Source: Siphonodentalium dalli
Taxonomy: Eukaryota > Mollusca > Scaphopoda > Gadilida > Siphonodentaliidae
DNA: 64,000 nucleotides
Direction: 5' to 3'
Assembly: GCA_032622095.1 (NCBI GenBank)
Contig: CP136061.1
Span: 134,565,587 to 134,629,586, forward strand
Shown: piece by piece, positions 11,741 through 22,422 of the stretch
Position numbering within the stretch: position 1 is the stretch's first letter
Layout: every line of letters begins with the position of its first letter
The notes under the pieces: model-generated
What the model was told of the DNA's origin: nothing
Databases searched by the model: none
Seen by the model: only the letters and a program-made list of their open reading frames with translations
Program-made: the position numbers and the translations under genes

Positions 11741-12234
11741 AGGTTATTTCCCTAGAACTGTGAACAGTTTTGCTACTCTTATTTAAAAGTTGTTTTTCTT
11801 CATCATGACAACAATATTTTTTTCTGATTATTTTGGTCTTTTTAGAAAAATTCATCAGCAGTTTTATATCTAGTTTTGGGCTTGATCATGAAATGGTGGG
11901 GCGGGGGAGGGTCTGACCAAATACGACAAGAGCCACTTCGAACACATTGACAAGAAACTAACTAAAGTATTTACATAATTTAAATACACAATCAAGAGTC
12001 ACATATATACAACATTACCCGTGATGTCAGGCATCCTAACAAGTCTTCACCCCACGACATCACGTTCACAACTATCTACAGTAGCGCGAACACATAATCA
12101 CTCCAGTGGTAGTTTTTCTGTAACATGCAAGTATATGGATCGCCACACTACCATCCCAGTAAGAACAGGGATTCAATTCTATTCGATTAGCAAATTATCC
12201 AATACATAAACAACATGTAAAATCAATGGATTCA
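11741..12234. other. spacer between H copies
   Basis: No gene or repeat recognised. The ORF at 12021-12209 has no supporting feature. Confidence 0.5.
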
Positions 12235-12575
12235 TGGAACTGCATGGAAAACTTCAAATGACATGCTTCATATCCAGAGTTTGCTGCCAAGGACTTTTAG
12301 ATTGAATCAATTGGCAGTTTAATTTAAAACCTCAACACCGAGATAAATGACTTTAATTACAACCAATGTACACTGAGGAAAAAAAAACATGTTCCTGTCA
12401 TGTTTGTGAAGCAATTTAGATGAAATCTCCAAATTATATTAGAATTTGCCATCGCATGGGAGTTTCTTTGTGTAGAACCCCATCCCCATGTGTTCCTCAA
12501 ATATCTCGGTGAAGATTGAATAAAGGAAAGCAGTTTGGCCAAATTGAAACAAGACTGAAGAACAATAGCCACACT
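12235..12575 (+). repeat. duplicated non-coding segment H, copy 2
   Basis: Diverged direct partner of 11405-11740, followed almost at once by MITE A copy 3. Confidence 0.65.
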
Positions 12576-12584
12576 ACAGTAATG

Positions 12585-12767
12585 CTCTAATTAATCTACT
12601 TCTTAACCACAGTAGAATTATGTGTAACTTTTCAGGATTTAGTGGGAAATATGGCTTGTTGCCATTCATCGGAAAGCTCTCAGTGAGAGTTTTCCGATGA
12701 ATGGCAACAAACCATATTTCTGACTAAATACTGAGAGCTTTCCGATACTAAATCCTGAAATATTACC
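12585..12767. mobile_element. palindromic MITE A, copy 3, right end lost
   Basis: The left terminus is intact (TA, CAGTAATGC). The right arm stops at about 12767 after AAATCCTGAAATATTACC, where module G begins, so roughly the last 45 bp are missing. Belongs to the same unequal-arm subfamily as copy 2. Confidence 0.8.
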
Positions 12768-12769
12768 TA

Positions 12770-12890
12770 TATTAGCTGATATATGAGGTATTTCTTGCCA
12801 ATCTATGAAAAATGAAAGGGTACTTTGTGCCTATTGGTGCGGGCCGGAGGGGCAGGTGCCCTCCTGCTCCGACGCCCCTCGGTGTATAAA
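12770..12890 (+). repeat. module G copy 3 with GC-rich tail
   Basis: TTAGCTGATATATG and GAAAGGGTACTTTGTGCC match module G. A GC-rich patch follows (GCGGGCCGGAGGGGCAGG, GACGCCCCTCGG), unlike the surroundings. Confidence 0.45.
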
Positions 12891-12947
12891 CAAACAGCTT
12901 TGACAGAAACATATTTGATATCTTCTCCTGAGCTGTCATAGCATGGC

Positions 12948-13163
12948 TACATGTAATGTCCTTAATAATAGACTCCTTAACCACAGCAGAATTATGGGTA
13001 ACTTTTCAGGATTTAGTCAGAAATATGGCTTGTTGCCATTCATCGGAAAGCTCTCACAGAGCTTTCCGATGAATGGCAACAAGCCATATTTCCAACTAAA
13101 TCCTGAAAAATTACCTATAATTATGCTGTGGTTAAGGAGTCGATTATTTAGGGCATTACTGTA
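12948..13163. mobile_element. palindromic MITE A, copy 4 (family description)
   Basis: A near-perfect palindrome with arms of about 100 bp: outer end CAGTAATGCCC (diverged on the left here), then AATCGACTCCTTAACCACAG, ATTATGGGTAA, TTCAGGATTTAGTC, and GAAATATGGCTTGTTGCC next to the centre. TA flanks both ends. TIRs beginning CAGT with a TA duplication are typical of Tc1/mariner-type elements, so mobilisation by such a transposase is inferred. There is no coding capacity, although the arms read open by chance. Ten copies, partial ones included, lie between 9.0 and 31.1 kb and none later, which is uneven. Confidence 0.85.
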
Positions 13164-13420
13164 TATATTAACCTCTCTCATGTTATTGACAATGTCAAAA
13201 TACCAGAATGTACAAGATTCTTGTAAATTGGAGAAAATACTTGTTCAATTATTAATTTTGTTGTCGACAACACAGACTGATCACATAATACCAGAATCGT
13301 GTTCAAACCCTTCTATAAATAATGAGTTTCCCAAATAATTGTCAGATTTAATTGCGTGGGACTATTTTTTCTACTTATACTGTAGTATTATATCTCATTA
13401 CGCGTGCCGCGTGTATACAA

Positions 13421-13538
13421 ATGTCCAAATTCTTGTTCGCCTGGGCGCTGGAGTTTACACTGGAGGTTTTATTTATAGCAATGGGAATTTTTGGGATGGA
13501 TTTAAAAGTCGAACTGCGCGACCCGGATGCCGAGTCCG
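13421..13538 (+). CDS. candidate first coding exon, membrane-anchored product
   Basis: ATG at 13421 in a good context (ACAAATGT) opens 39 codons plus one base up to a GT donor at 13539 (CCG|GTAAAAG), giving a phase-1 exon. The predicted start is MSKFLFAWALEFTLEVLFIA and continues hydrophobic to about residue 24, then becomes polar and acidic (LRDPDAESG). It could be a signal anchor or a first membrane segment. Base composition and CpG content rise here relative to the flanks. I do not recognise the family. The frame stays open a further 20 codons past the donor, so a short unspliced ORF is the alternative. No downstream exon was identified. Confidence 0.3.
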
Positions 13539-14129
13539 GTAAAAGGTGTAGTTGGGAATATCAATTTCGTTTATTGTCCTTTACATTATTATGTCAATAA
13601 TGTTGAGTTTTGGTTTGTGACAAGCTATGTCAATTACAAATAAAATAAATGAAAAAGATAATTTGTAAGTCTTATATTTCAAACTTTTATAGACATTTTT
13701 CGTTCTGCAGCCCACTGAGGGTTGTGGTCGGAGACGGCCGAGTCGGCCGCCGGTTCGTAAATTAGGTGCTGGTTGTTATTGTTATTTTAACGGATTCTGA
13801 GTTGGTCATTCGCGAAACCAATATATTTTATATTCTATAATTACAAACATGGGTATATAATATATTATCGTGAGCGCCTTACCATTTCTGACATTGGTTT
13901 TCTTGTATTGTATTGACATGTTAATGACACGTTCCACAGAGACAACTGATGCGCCTCATTGTTTTAAACGATACATCATTTTTTGCGCATTAATTCGGTG
14001 ATATTATTAGATTAATTTAATAGCAGACGAAAATTTAATTTGTATTTTGACAAAGGTGTTATTGGTAAGAGACACGCCTGGTAGAGATTGATCTTCTTCC
14101 TCAACTGGTCCTTCAATGAGAGAAGTGAC
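13539..14129. other. no gene seen
   Basis: A GC-rich patch with GACGGCCGAGTCGGCCGCCG (about 13732-13751) stands out from AT-rich flanks; its role is unknown. The rest is plain AT-rich sequence. Confidence 0.4.
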
Positions 14130-14433
14130 TACAGTAATGCCCTAAGTAATCAAATCCTTAAACACAGCAGAAATATGGGTAACTTTTCAGGATTTAGTCG
14201 GAAATATGGCTTGTTGCCATTCATCGGAAAGCTCTCGGGGAGAAAAATATGTCAATTCCAGTAGCTTTAATCTATTATATATTTTGGAACTTCTGTCAGT
14301 CTGTATTTATGTATTGTATTGTCCTAAAGAGCTTTCCGATGAATGGCAACAAGCCATATTTCCGACTAAATCCTGAAAAATTACACATAATTCTGCTGTG
14401 GTTAAGGAGTCGATTATTTAGGGCATTACTGTA
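14130..14433. mobile_element. palindromic MITE A, copy 5 with long loop
   Basis: Both ends are intact with TA. The arms are separated by about 90 bp of unrelated AT-rich DNA (about 14241-14328) where other copies have only a few bases. It could be an insertion or a remnant of a longer progenitor. Confidence 0.85.
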
Positions 14434-14439
14434 ATAGTA

Positions 14440-14830
14440 TGTGTGTTATAGACTCGAAACCTGCTTGACCAATCCAACTCAAATTTGGTCTGTAGGCCTA
14501 CTTTCTTTGATCCCGGGAACAATATTGGCAGGTCTAATTTCACGTGCGACCATGTCCTTGACCTTGACCTCACTCATATACGTTCATATAGTCATGTTTC
14601 TGGACCTCGACTGATCCGACTCAAACTTGGTACATAGGCCTACTTTGATCCCAGGAACAATATGGGTGGGTCCAATTTCATGTGCGACCATGTCCTTGAC
14701 CTCGCTCATATATGCTCATATATGGACCGATTGAACAATAGTTTGTCCAGACGCTGTATATTCTGCCCAGACGGAGGCGATAACAAAGAAATCCCTAAAT
14801 AGCCCGGATGAAGTCGGGCACATCAGCTAG
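14440..14830 (+). mobile_element. non-autonomous Helitron-like element, 3' end
   Basis: Two tandem repeats of about 140 bp (CTCGAAACCTGCTTGACC ... TGATCCCGGGAACAATAT ... GCGACCATGTCCTTGACC) are followed by a unique 3' segment. This ends in a hairpin, GCCCG (14802-14806) with CGGGC (14815-14819), then seven bases later CTAG (14827-14830) followed by T. A short hairpin just upstream of a CTRR end with a 3' T is the canonical Helitron terminus. The 5' end is not clear and may abut the MITE ending at 14433. No Rep/helicase is present. Confidence 0.7.
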
Positions 14831-14939
14831 TAGTATATAAGCATGGTCCTGGAATGTGCTCTAAAATGCTATATGATTACCAAACTTGGCCTTCACAGCA
14901 TTTTAGTCCAAACTTATGACAGACAAAAGTTCCCTTTTC

Positions 14940-14988
14940 TGGAAGGTATGCACCCCCTCCTTGTCCTTGGCTCCTTCTGGCGCCCCTG
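14940..14988 (-). mobile_element. hAT-MITE end fragment
   Basis: CTTGGCTCCTTCTGGCGCCC followed by CTG, read on the minus strand, matches the first 25-30 bases of the hAT-type element at 17762 (CAGGGGCGCCGGAAG...). The remainder was not identified, so this is a truncated end. Confidence 0.5.
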
Positions 14989-15497
14989 ATTACTCCCACC
15001 CTGCAGGTCGATATGCTCCTTTATCGCCATTATGAAAAATCCACTTAAACTGGCAAAATACCAGCACCAAATAAAAAAGTTGTTGATGAAGTCTGCATAT
15101 TTGCCAAGTAACCTTTATGTCAAAATATACTGGAATAAAACTAACTATATTGACGCTTATCATACTTATTTCTCCACATCCTGTCAGTTTGATTGGTTGG
15201 AGAACTCAGTCAAAATAAGTACATCAGTAGATTATCTCGGCAATTATCTATAATATACACAGCAAGGTTCCCTGCAAAAATGTCACACCAACCATTTTCA
15301 ATGATCCTGAGAGAGGAGATGTGGAGATCCGTTATTTAAGACACTAAGACAGATAGCTTTTCTGGCATCAAAGATGATAGGGCTGTAAAAACAGCTATGA
15401 ATTGGAAGCAAGCATGTTTTATCTGTTTTTACATGAATTCCATTAGTGTTAGGCCAACAAACAAAGATTCTGTTACTGTCAAAAGATTAGGGTAGAG
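14989..15497. other. no gene seen
   Basis: A 73-codon ORF at 15032-15253 has AT-driven composition and no recognised domain. Confidence 0.45.
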
Positions 15498-15608
15498 TAC
15501 AGTAATGCCCTAAGTAATCAACTCCTTAACCACAGCAGAATTATGGGTAACTTTTCAGGATTTAGTCGGAAATATGGCTTGTTGCCATTCATCGGAAAGC
15601 TCTCCCCG
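15498..15608 (+). mobile_element. MITE A, copy 6, left arm only
   Basis: TA and CAGTAATGCCC followed by the full left arm as far as GGAAAGCTCTC. No right arm follows; the sequence turns into unrelated DNA at about 15608. Confidence 0.8.
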
Positions 15609-15734
15609 AGACGCGTCGTAAAATATCGCGTTTACGGGATATGTTTTCGGACCAAACAGGTCACCAATTAAATTAATTTTTAGCCAAACGATGAAAACAT
15701 TGCATGTCACCTTTAAAGCTGTCCTTGGATTGAA

Positions 15735-16145
15735 TATCTCCACCAAATTCCATTGAGATTTGACAACATCATGGTTCGGACATTCATGAGGACAGACAAA
15801 GTATCAACATTTACACAAAAAGAAATAAACCAAGAATGCAAACAAAACCAATTAAAACTAATTTCTTTGGAAGTCCTCAAAATGGTGAATATTCATACCA
15901 GATTTGATTGAGATCTGATAACCTGTGACTGAGATATCTGTAAGGACAGACCAAAAAAAAAATTCCAGAAAAACAAAGGAGAATAACTCTAGAAATGCGA
16001 TAACATCGGTTTATTGGGGGTCCTTGTGATTGTGAACATACACATGTACATGCCCAACTTCGTCAAGATCTTGTAACCCATGGCTGAGATTCTGGGTTTT
16101 AGTTGGCACAAAAGTTGGGTCTTTTTCTTTTATTTTAGCCACTGG
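15735..16145 (+). repeat. degenerate long tandem repeat
   Basis: Diverged units contain CCAAATTCCATTGAGATTTG / CCAGATTTGATTGAGATC / CCCAACTTCGTCAAGATC, then GGACAGAC and GGAGAATAACTCTAGAAATG. The style is that of the arrays at 29850-30300 and 27420-27790, possible core repeats of rolling-circle elements. No ends were found. Confidence 0.45.
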
Positions 16146-16654
16146 AGATCGATTAATCTGGCCAAAAGATGAACAAAAAAGAACTGACACAACTGGACAC
16201 AAGGTTTTTTTTAAATTATTTTTCAGAAACCAATATCAAGATTAGGGTCAGGGGTTTATGTAAGGCTGATCAACGTGTTGAAACTGAGAATCATTTTTGT
16301 TGGCCTTACAGTAGCCATGAAGGCCAAATGAACCTGCTGGGATACTATACTGAGACAATGTGTTCTGCACCCATCCATGTCACTAGCATGTGGCCAAACA
16401 AATTAGATGTGTGTTATGGTCAGGTTTTTGTAGATGCCTCATAAATATACACCTTTAATAGTTCATATGGGTACAATTTGTAATGGAAGAAATTTCTGCA
16501 TCAGGAAAATATATGTAAGAAACAACATATTGATCCTCCGAGGGCATGAATTCCAGAAATATGCACATGGGCAAAACCTCAAAACCATATTTGTACTTAT
16601 TGGGGACTGTGAATTGCTGTATTCTCTGATCCAATTAAATAACATGAATGGAGT
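16146..16654. other. no gene seen
   Basis: ORFs of 91 and 110 codons here overlap the repeat region and have no recognised domain. Confidence 0.45.
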
Positions 16655-17330
16655 GGGGGTGGGAGGAACAGGGACCAGCCTAGATAATTTAAATTTGGAA
16701 AAGTCACTTCTCCCAATTAGATTATTAGGGAGAAATGAACTATTATCAAGGAGTTCTCCCAATTAGATTATTAGGAGAAATGGACTGTTATCAAGGAGTT
16801 CTCCCAATTAGATTATTAGGAAGAAATGAACTGTTATCAAGGAGTTCTTCCAATTAGATTATTAGGAAGAAATGAACTGTTATCAAGGAGTTCTTCCAAT
16901 TAGATTATTAGGGAGAAATGAACTGTTATCAAGGAGTTCTCCCAATTAGATTATTAGGGAGAAATGACCTGTTATCAAGGAGTTCTCCCAATTAGATTAT
17001 TAGGGAGAAATGAACTGTTATCAAGGAGAAGTCACAAAGGCTGAAGTTCAATTTACCCTCTAAAATCACCTTTCTGGGATCCAATAAGTATTATACAATA
17101 TAAAAGCCCATTTACAACACTACTAGTACAATTGCAATGAGTATAATTACACCACTACAATCAGTAAATACACAGTTTTGAAATATGCATACTGGTATAT
17201 ATGGGAGAGAATTAACTTCTCCCTGGGAATAAAATAGGAAGAAGTGGCACATTTTAGGGAGAATATGTCTCTCAAGTTGCCCTCTAAATTCTTTCAATGA
17301 GTGGCTCATTAAAGTTACATTAAAGATACA
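16655..17330 (-). repeat. dispersed repeat K with expanded 46-bp minisatellite
   Basis: From about 16710 to 17030 there are about seven units of 45-46 bp: GAACTGTTATCAAGGAGTTC, then TCCCAATTAGATTATTAGGG and AGAAAT. The flanks (GGGACCAGCCTAGATAATT on the left; the reverse of AATTCTCTCCC and TACCAGTATGC on the right) match the single-unit copy at 9995-10215 in opposite orientation. Expansion therefore happened inside this copy. Confidence 0.8.
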
Positions 17331-17753
17331 GCCCTGATATGCCACATCAGTGTCACTTAAGGGCAGGGGTCATAAGGTATAGGAGGGAAATTTACTCAAT
17401 GTAAATTTTGCATCTGCAAAGGTGGGGGGGGGGGGGGGGTGGCTCTAATCTGGAGCCCCTGTGTGACAGGTATCTAAGAAGGTAAATCCTCTCTTACATC
17501 TGTTCTACTAAATACTAGGGTAGTCATGCAAGCATTGCAGAGGTTAAAACACACAATACATAATGGACGAATACAAGTTGATACAATCAAAAGGTCAACC
17601 AGTTTAACAATGGAAATATTGGAAAGATAGCATCAGAATTCAATGGGAAGGTCTTCAGATAACCATCAGGATACCAGGAGCACCAGGTTTATTTAGATCA
17701 CATTACATGCTGATACATAATTATGTACTTAACCGGAAAACCTAATTTAGGAG
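17331..17753. other. no gene; poly-G tract
   Basis: A run of about 16 G lies at 17424-17439. Otherwise nothing was recognised. Confidence 0.6.
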
Positions 17754-17761
17754 GAATCAGG

Positions 17762-18136
17762 CAGGGGCGCCGGAAGCATCCAAGGGCAGGGGGGGCAGAG
17801 CCTACAAAAAGGGCACTTTTCCGCAAAAAAGGGCATTTTCTCCACAAACTCGGGAAAATAACTATAAATTCATTGTGGCAAAAATCCCTATTTTAATGGT
17901 ATTTGTCGGTTTTTATGGCCGTTTTGTGATAAAATTAACAAAAAATTAATATTCCTTGTGAAATTGGTGGTATTTGGACCAAAAAAGTCACATTTTGCTA
18001 TAAAAACACGAGATTAAACACACAAAAAGCATTTTATGTCTCCAGAAAAAGGGCAAGTCCTGCCCCCCGCTCCCCCCCCTTGGTCAAGGGCATGGGGGTC
18101 AGCTGGCCCCTCTGCCCCCCTCTTCCGGCGCCCCTG
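17762..18136 (+). mobile_element. hAT-type MITE with 8-bp target duplication
   Basis: Perfect 15-bp terminal inverted repeats, CAGGGGCGCCGGAAG (17762-17776) and CTTCCGGCGCCCCTG (18122-18136), are flanked by direct repeats GAATCAGG at 17754-17761 and 18137-18144. An 8-bp duplication with CAGGGGCG-type ends is characteristic of the hAT superfamily. The 375-bp interior has GC-rich subterminal parts with G/C runs and an AT-rich core, with no transposase. Intact ends and duplication suggest a fairly recent insertion. A fragment of a related end is at 14940-14988. Confidence 0.9.
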
Positions 18137-18244
18137 GAATCAGGTACTCTGTTAAGAGATATGACAATATAGATCTTGCCAAGAATCTCTAGATCAGTTC
18201 AAAACCTGGGAACTTTTTGAAGTTCTGACAGAAAACTTTATAGC

Positions 18245-18526
18245 ATTGAAAAAACAATTTCATGACGGGAGCTGCACTATATATAGCGCTGGTGCAACAT
18301 TAAAGATCCTATAATGCCAGTGCATTCTCTTATATATGTGAGTCTTCCACAAGGAGCCTCCCATATATAAGAGAATGCACTGGCTTACAAGGTCAGTGTA
18401 GATATTGTTAGGCCAATGTATTCTTATATATGCGAGGCTCCCTATGGGAGACTCGCATATATAAGAGAATGCATTGACACATGTTTTTCGCAAAATTTCA
18501 GAAAGCTCCAGTCATGGAAGTGTTAA
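18245..18526 (-). mobile_element. TTAA double-hairpin element B, copy 2
   Basis: Reverse orientation. The better end is on the right: CTCCAGTCATGGAAGTG ending at TTAA (18523-18526). Two AGAGAATGCA/ATATATGCGAG hairpins lie inside. The left TTAA is not visible. Confidence 0.75.
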
Positions 18527-18950
18527 ATATATTTCTTAGTTAATACCTGTTTCTTAACAATGTATTTCATAGTAGGTGAAGGTCCTAGCTGGAGATTGCA
18601 TGATTTAGGTGACTTTGGTGAGCAAATTTGCTTTGTGACACTTACAATCATGGAATTTCTCCTGGAAATCCATTCAATAATTATTGCAACAACGGCTCAC
18701 AAGTCACAAAAATCATGCAATCTCGAGCTGTGACCACACCTACTGGGAAATAAATTATTAAAGGTACCCTATCTGACAGTCCCCATATCATCAAGTTACA
18801 ACAACAACTACATTTCTTCAAAATACAGAATCGATTAATTACAACAAAATAATGCTAACCATGCACTCAACTATCGTATCAAATTTCCCAAACCATGTTA
18901 TTTATCAACATGTTGTTCAATGAAATATGGCTGTATTATCTATGGGAGGC
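18527..18950. other. no gene seen
   Basis: AT-rich DNA with nothing recognised. Confidence 0.5.
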
Positions 18951-18990
18951 CCTTTTCACATCTATTATTTATTTACGCTTAAGACCGTCA
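18951..18990 (+). mobile_element. end fragment of palindrome-array element L
   Basis: TATGGGAGGCCCTTTTCACA, then TTATTTACGCTTAAGACCG, matches the left TIR and the internal CTTAAG unit of the element at 53202-53640. The right side is missing. Confidence 0.5.
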
Positions 18991-19085
18991 CCTTGAACAA
19001 TTTTTTCCAGGCCACAATTAAGTACACATCTCGAGAAATAACAAATTTAAATAATTGCTATCTAATCACTCTGAGCTTTCATAAA

Positions 19086-19180
19086 TATGGCCATATTTCC
19101 CACTAAATCCAGCTAAATCCTGAAAAATTTCCCATAATTCTGCTGTGGTTAAAGGGTCATATACATCGGGCATTACTGTA
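19086..19180 (+). mobile_element. MITE A, copy 7, right arm only
   Basis: Right arm from CCATATTTCCCACTAAATCC to GGCATTACTG and TA. It shares AAAGGGTCATATAC with copy 8, a sub-family marker. Confidence 0.75.
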
Positions 19181-19736
19181 GCCTCAAATTATACCTTGTA
19201 ATTCTTGCTTCTGGGGTGGGGGATTGGGGAAATGGTTCCATATTAATACGCGAAGTACTGTTGTTATATGCACTTTATAAGCATCAAAAAGACTAATTGA
19301 AATTATGGAAATAATTAGTTATTCATACAAGTACCTCAAATAAAGTGGAATAATCTAGAATATTCTAGAATATACATGCTTTATTCAAGTTCATCATTCC
19401 AGTCTGAATGACAAAAAGGACATGCAGGAAAATATCCTAACTGCTGATAACAATATCTGTTTGGAATTTGTCTTTGGTGTTATATTATGACAGGCACTGC
19501 TGAAAGCACACTTGCCTTCAGAGAAATGCATTATATCAGGGAAAATATCGCCTTGATAACCTTTGGGAAACGTGTTAAATCTCAGGTTGTTTTGAACCAA
19601 TTGGCCTGTAATTTTATGTATTGTATTCAAAGATGTGCCGCATGACATGGTCAGTGTAGACACACACACACACAAACACTTGGATTTTATATATGTAGAT
19701 ACAAGGAATCTTAATAGACCTTGTTAAGAATAGACA
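19181..19736. other. no gene; short CA repeat
   Basis: An (AC)n tract lies at about 19659-19676. The 93-codon minus-strand ORF (19394-19675) begins near it and has no recognised domain. Confidence 0.5.
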
Positions 19737-19950
19737 CAGTAATGTTCTAAATAATCGACCCCTAAACCACAGCAGAATTATGGGAAATTTTCAGGATTTA
19801 GTCGGAAATATGGCTTGCTGCCATTCAACGGAAAGCTCTCGGTGAGAGCTTTCCGATGAATGGCAACAAGCCATATTTCCGACTACATCCTGAAAAATTT
19901 CCCATAATTCTGCTGTGGTTAAAGGGTCATATACTTCAGGCATTACTGTA
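19737..19950. mobile_element. palindromic MITE A, copy 8
   Basis: Nearly full-length palindrome centred on GCTCTCGGTGAGAGC. It carries the AAAGGGTCATATAC variant in the right arm; the left TA is replaced by GA. Confidence 0.8.
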
Positions 19951-20699
19951 CACTATGTATATTGTTGGAAATATATTTCCTGAACACTGTAAATATAGTA
20001 AATGGACACACCCAACCTCCATTAGAACCCCCAGTTACGTCATTGCATTTTTAACAGCACTTGGAAGTTGTCTGGAAGTACAACAGAAGACTTAGTTAAT
20101 TATTCCCAATAAGACACTATATAGCAGCTGGACAAACAAATGAAGTCTTCCAAGATTTCATGATTTCTATAGAAGCCATCTGCTGTGCTAATCTCTAATA
20201 TGTTAAAAAGAGTTATCTGAGATTCTCCTAATGGTCAGTAGAAGAATTCTATCATGGTAATGAGATTTCTGATATTTACTCTATACTAATATGCCATATT
20301 TATTCAATCTCAGAAATATCACGATATTGGTAGCAAATACAATTTCTCTAGAGAAAAATAAACCATTGTCAAAACAACCCATGGTCAAGCTCCTTCCATA
20401 TGGATGGCTTTGGGTCGAATCAATGGGCATTGTGTGCTTTGACAAGGACTTTAGAAAAATTCTTGTTGATTTCCGTCCTTTTAAAAAAAAAATATATTCC
20501 TGCTATTAACATGGAACTTAAAGGGTAGAATGTGGCAAGTTGTGCTGACTTTTGGGGTTTCATTGGTGGGACTTTATAATTGCAATGTATAAAATATATT
20601 TTATAATTATATACCTCTATATTTCGGAGTCCTGTCATATAGTATCTAATTTTTGTCTTTTCCAATTCAAAAAGTGATTTTAATGACACAATTGCTAGT
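19951..20699. other. no gene seen
   Basis: AT-rich DNA with nothing recognised. Confidence 0.5.
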
Positions 20700-20792
20700 T
20701 ATAATTGTAAATGGCCAAACAACATACTTGGTATAATTTAGCTATGTGCATGAATTTATACAGTATGTTGTTTGGCCACTTACAATTTTATA
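20700..20792. repeat. small palindromic MITE-like hairpin
   Basis: TATAATTGTAAATGGCCAAA followed by CAACATAC (20700-20727) is mirrored at 20763-20792 with few mismatches around a 35-bp loop. There is no second copy in the window, so transposition is not shown. Confidence 0.6.
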
Positions 20793-20904
20793 AGCCCATA
20801 AATGCAACAACAAATATGATTATTGCATATATATATCCCCAGGTACTGCATGATCATTTAACTCTTTCTATACAGAATACTTTTATTGACGATTAGCTCC
20901 CTTA

Positions 20905-20938
20905 GGAAATGTTCATATAATAAGTTCAACATTTATCA
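20905..20938 (+). repeat. half of hairpin family F
   Basis: AGGAAATGTTCATATAATAA followed by GTTCAACA matches one arm of the hairpin at 34762-34842. Confidence 0.45.
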
Positions 20939-21966
20939 ACCTTTTCTTTACTAACTTAATTATTAACATATTTCAGTTAATTACGAATTGCACTTGATTA
21001 CGTGATCCATATTAATATATATATATATAAACCAATTTGAGTTATTTAAGTGAACTCTTGAAACTTTAGACAAGACAGTTCCATTTTAGATGAGACAAGC
21101 AGACAGAAGACAGTTAAATTAATCATAGATCAGACAAGTTTTATTGAAATCTCAAAAACAGTGGTTGGCAGCAGCAGACTGATTTCTGACATCAGAACAT
21201 GAGTTCACACAGGGAGATCTATAAAACAGCTATTTTCTTTGGTTAGACAAAGTGGAATCCAATGTTTTGATACCTCTGGCGTTCTGCTTATCACTCAGAT
21301 ATCTTCCTATACAAATAGGTGTTCAGGAATACATTAGAAAGATAGTGGTGAAATCATGATGAAATATTACAAGAATGTTACCTGATGATATCCTGCCTGG
21401 CTGCATGTTATCAGGAGTCTCCACTACATCAGATCCCTGTTTCCGTGGCGTCCAGAATTACTTCTGTCTGTTTTTTTGAACTGTAAAGAAATCGAGTACA
21501 GATTCAAAGTATCAAGAACCTTTTATAGAACCATGTGCTACACTCATTGTATGTTGTAACATATTGTCTAATAAATTTAATACTCTACACTTACGCAAAG
21601 AAGAAATGCTTTAATAAAACATACTAGCGTACTAACTTTCTAGTGCATTTATTGGCCAAATTATGAAAGAATTTATCACACTGACAGCATAATACGGCAG
21701 CCCGTATCGAATACTTCATGAAACAAAGACCCTGGTCCGAAATTCACCAGGAAACATCCTCATTTCACTTTGCAAACTCCCGAGAGAATTATTCTACACA
21801 ATGCAAATTCTGTACTGATGACATAAGCTTACAACAACTTACGCCAAACTGTGATATAAACAGCAGTAGATGGTGTGGGTCTATATTTCAAAAGAGCCAT
21901 ATGTCTGGTGTAAAACTTATACTTTCATTCTTCTATTTAGTTTCCCAATCCATAACATTGCCTATT
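20939..21966. other. no gene seen
   Basis: A (TA)n tract is at about 21015-21029. The ORF at 21718-21969 has no recognised domain and runs into element C. Confidence 0.5.
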
Positions 21967-22414
21967 TAAGCCTGTAAATAGCGTGTCTGTCATTTGCAGA
22001 ATGAGGTCCCCAGAGGGTGAATTTAGTGATGCTATCCCGCACAGCGGACTAGCATCACCAAATTCACCCTCTGAAGACCTCATTCTGCATAGGCCTCATC
22101 TTCTGGGAAGTATCCATAGTATCAAATTAACATTGTTTTTAGTTACGTTTTCTCATCTGGGAAGTTTCTATAACCCAGACAGTCCCAGAAGGAAAAATTC
22201 CATATTCGAGGTGCCCAATGGGTGACCATCACCAACTTCAACTGGGGAACTTCAATCTGATCCTAGATCTACCATAGCAGTTGAAGGCCTAAGCAGAATG
22301 AGGTCCCCAGAGGGTGAATTTAGTGATGCTAGTCCCGCTATGCGGGATAGCGTCACTAAATTCACCCTCTGGGGACCTCATTCTGCAAATGACAGACACA
22401 CTATTTGCAGGCTT
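21967..22414 (+). mobile_element. double-hairpin foldback element C, copy 2
   Basis: The most regular copy. Outer ends are AAGCCTGTAAATAGCGTGTC and ACACACTATTTGCAGGCTT-like. Each terminal hairpin has arms of about 30 bp around loops containing CCCGCACAGCGG or CCCGCTATGCGGG. A TIR element starts almost immediately to the right (22423). Confidence 0.8.
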
Positions 22415-22422
22415 GTATTTAA

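Noticed and set aside
12943-13338. 131-codon ORF starting MATCNVLNNR
   Set aside because: Most of it is the two arms of palindromic MITE A read through; similar peptides appear wherever a copy lies.
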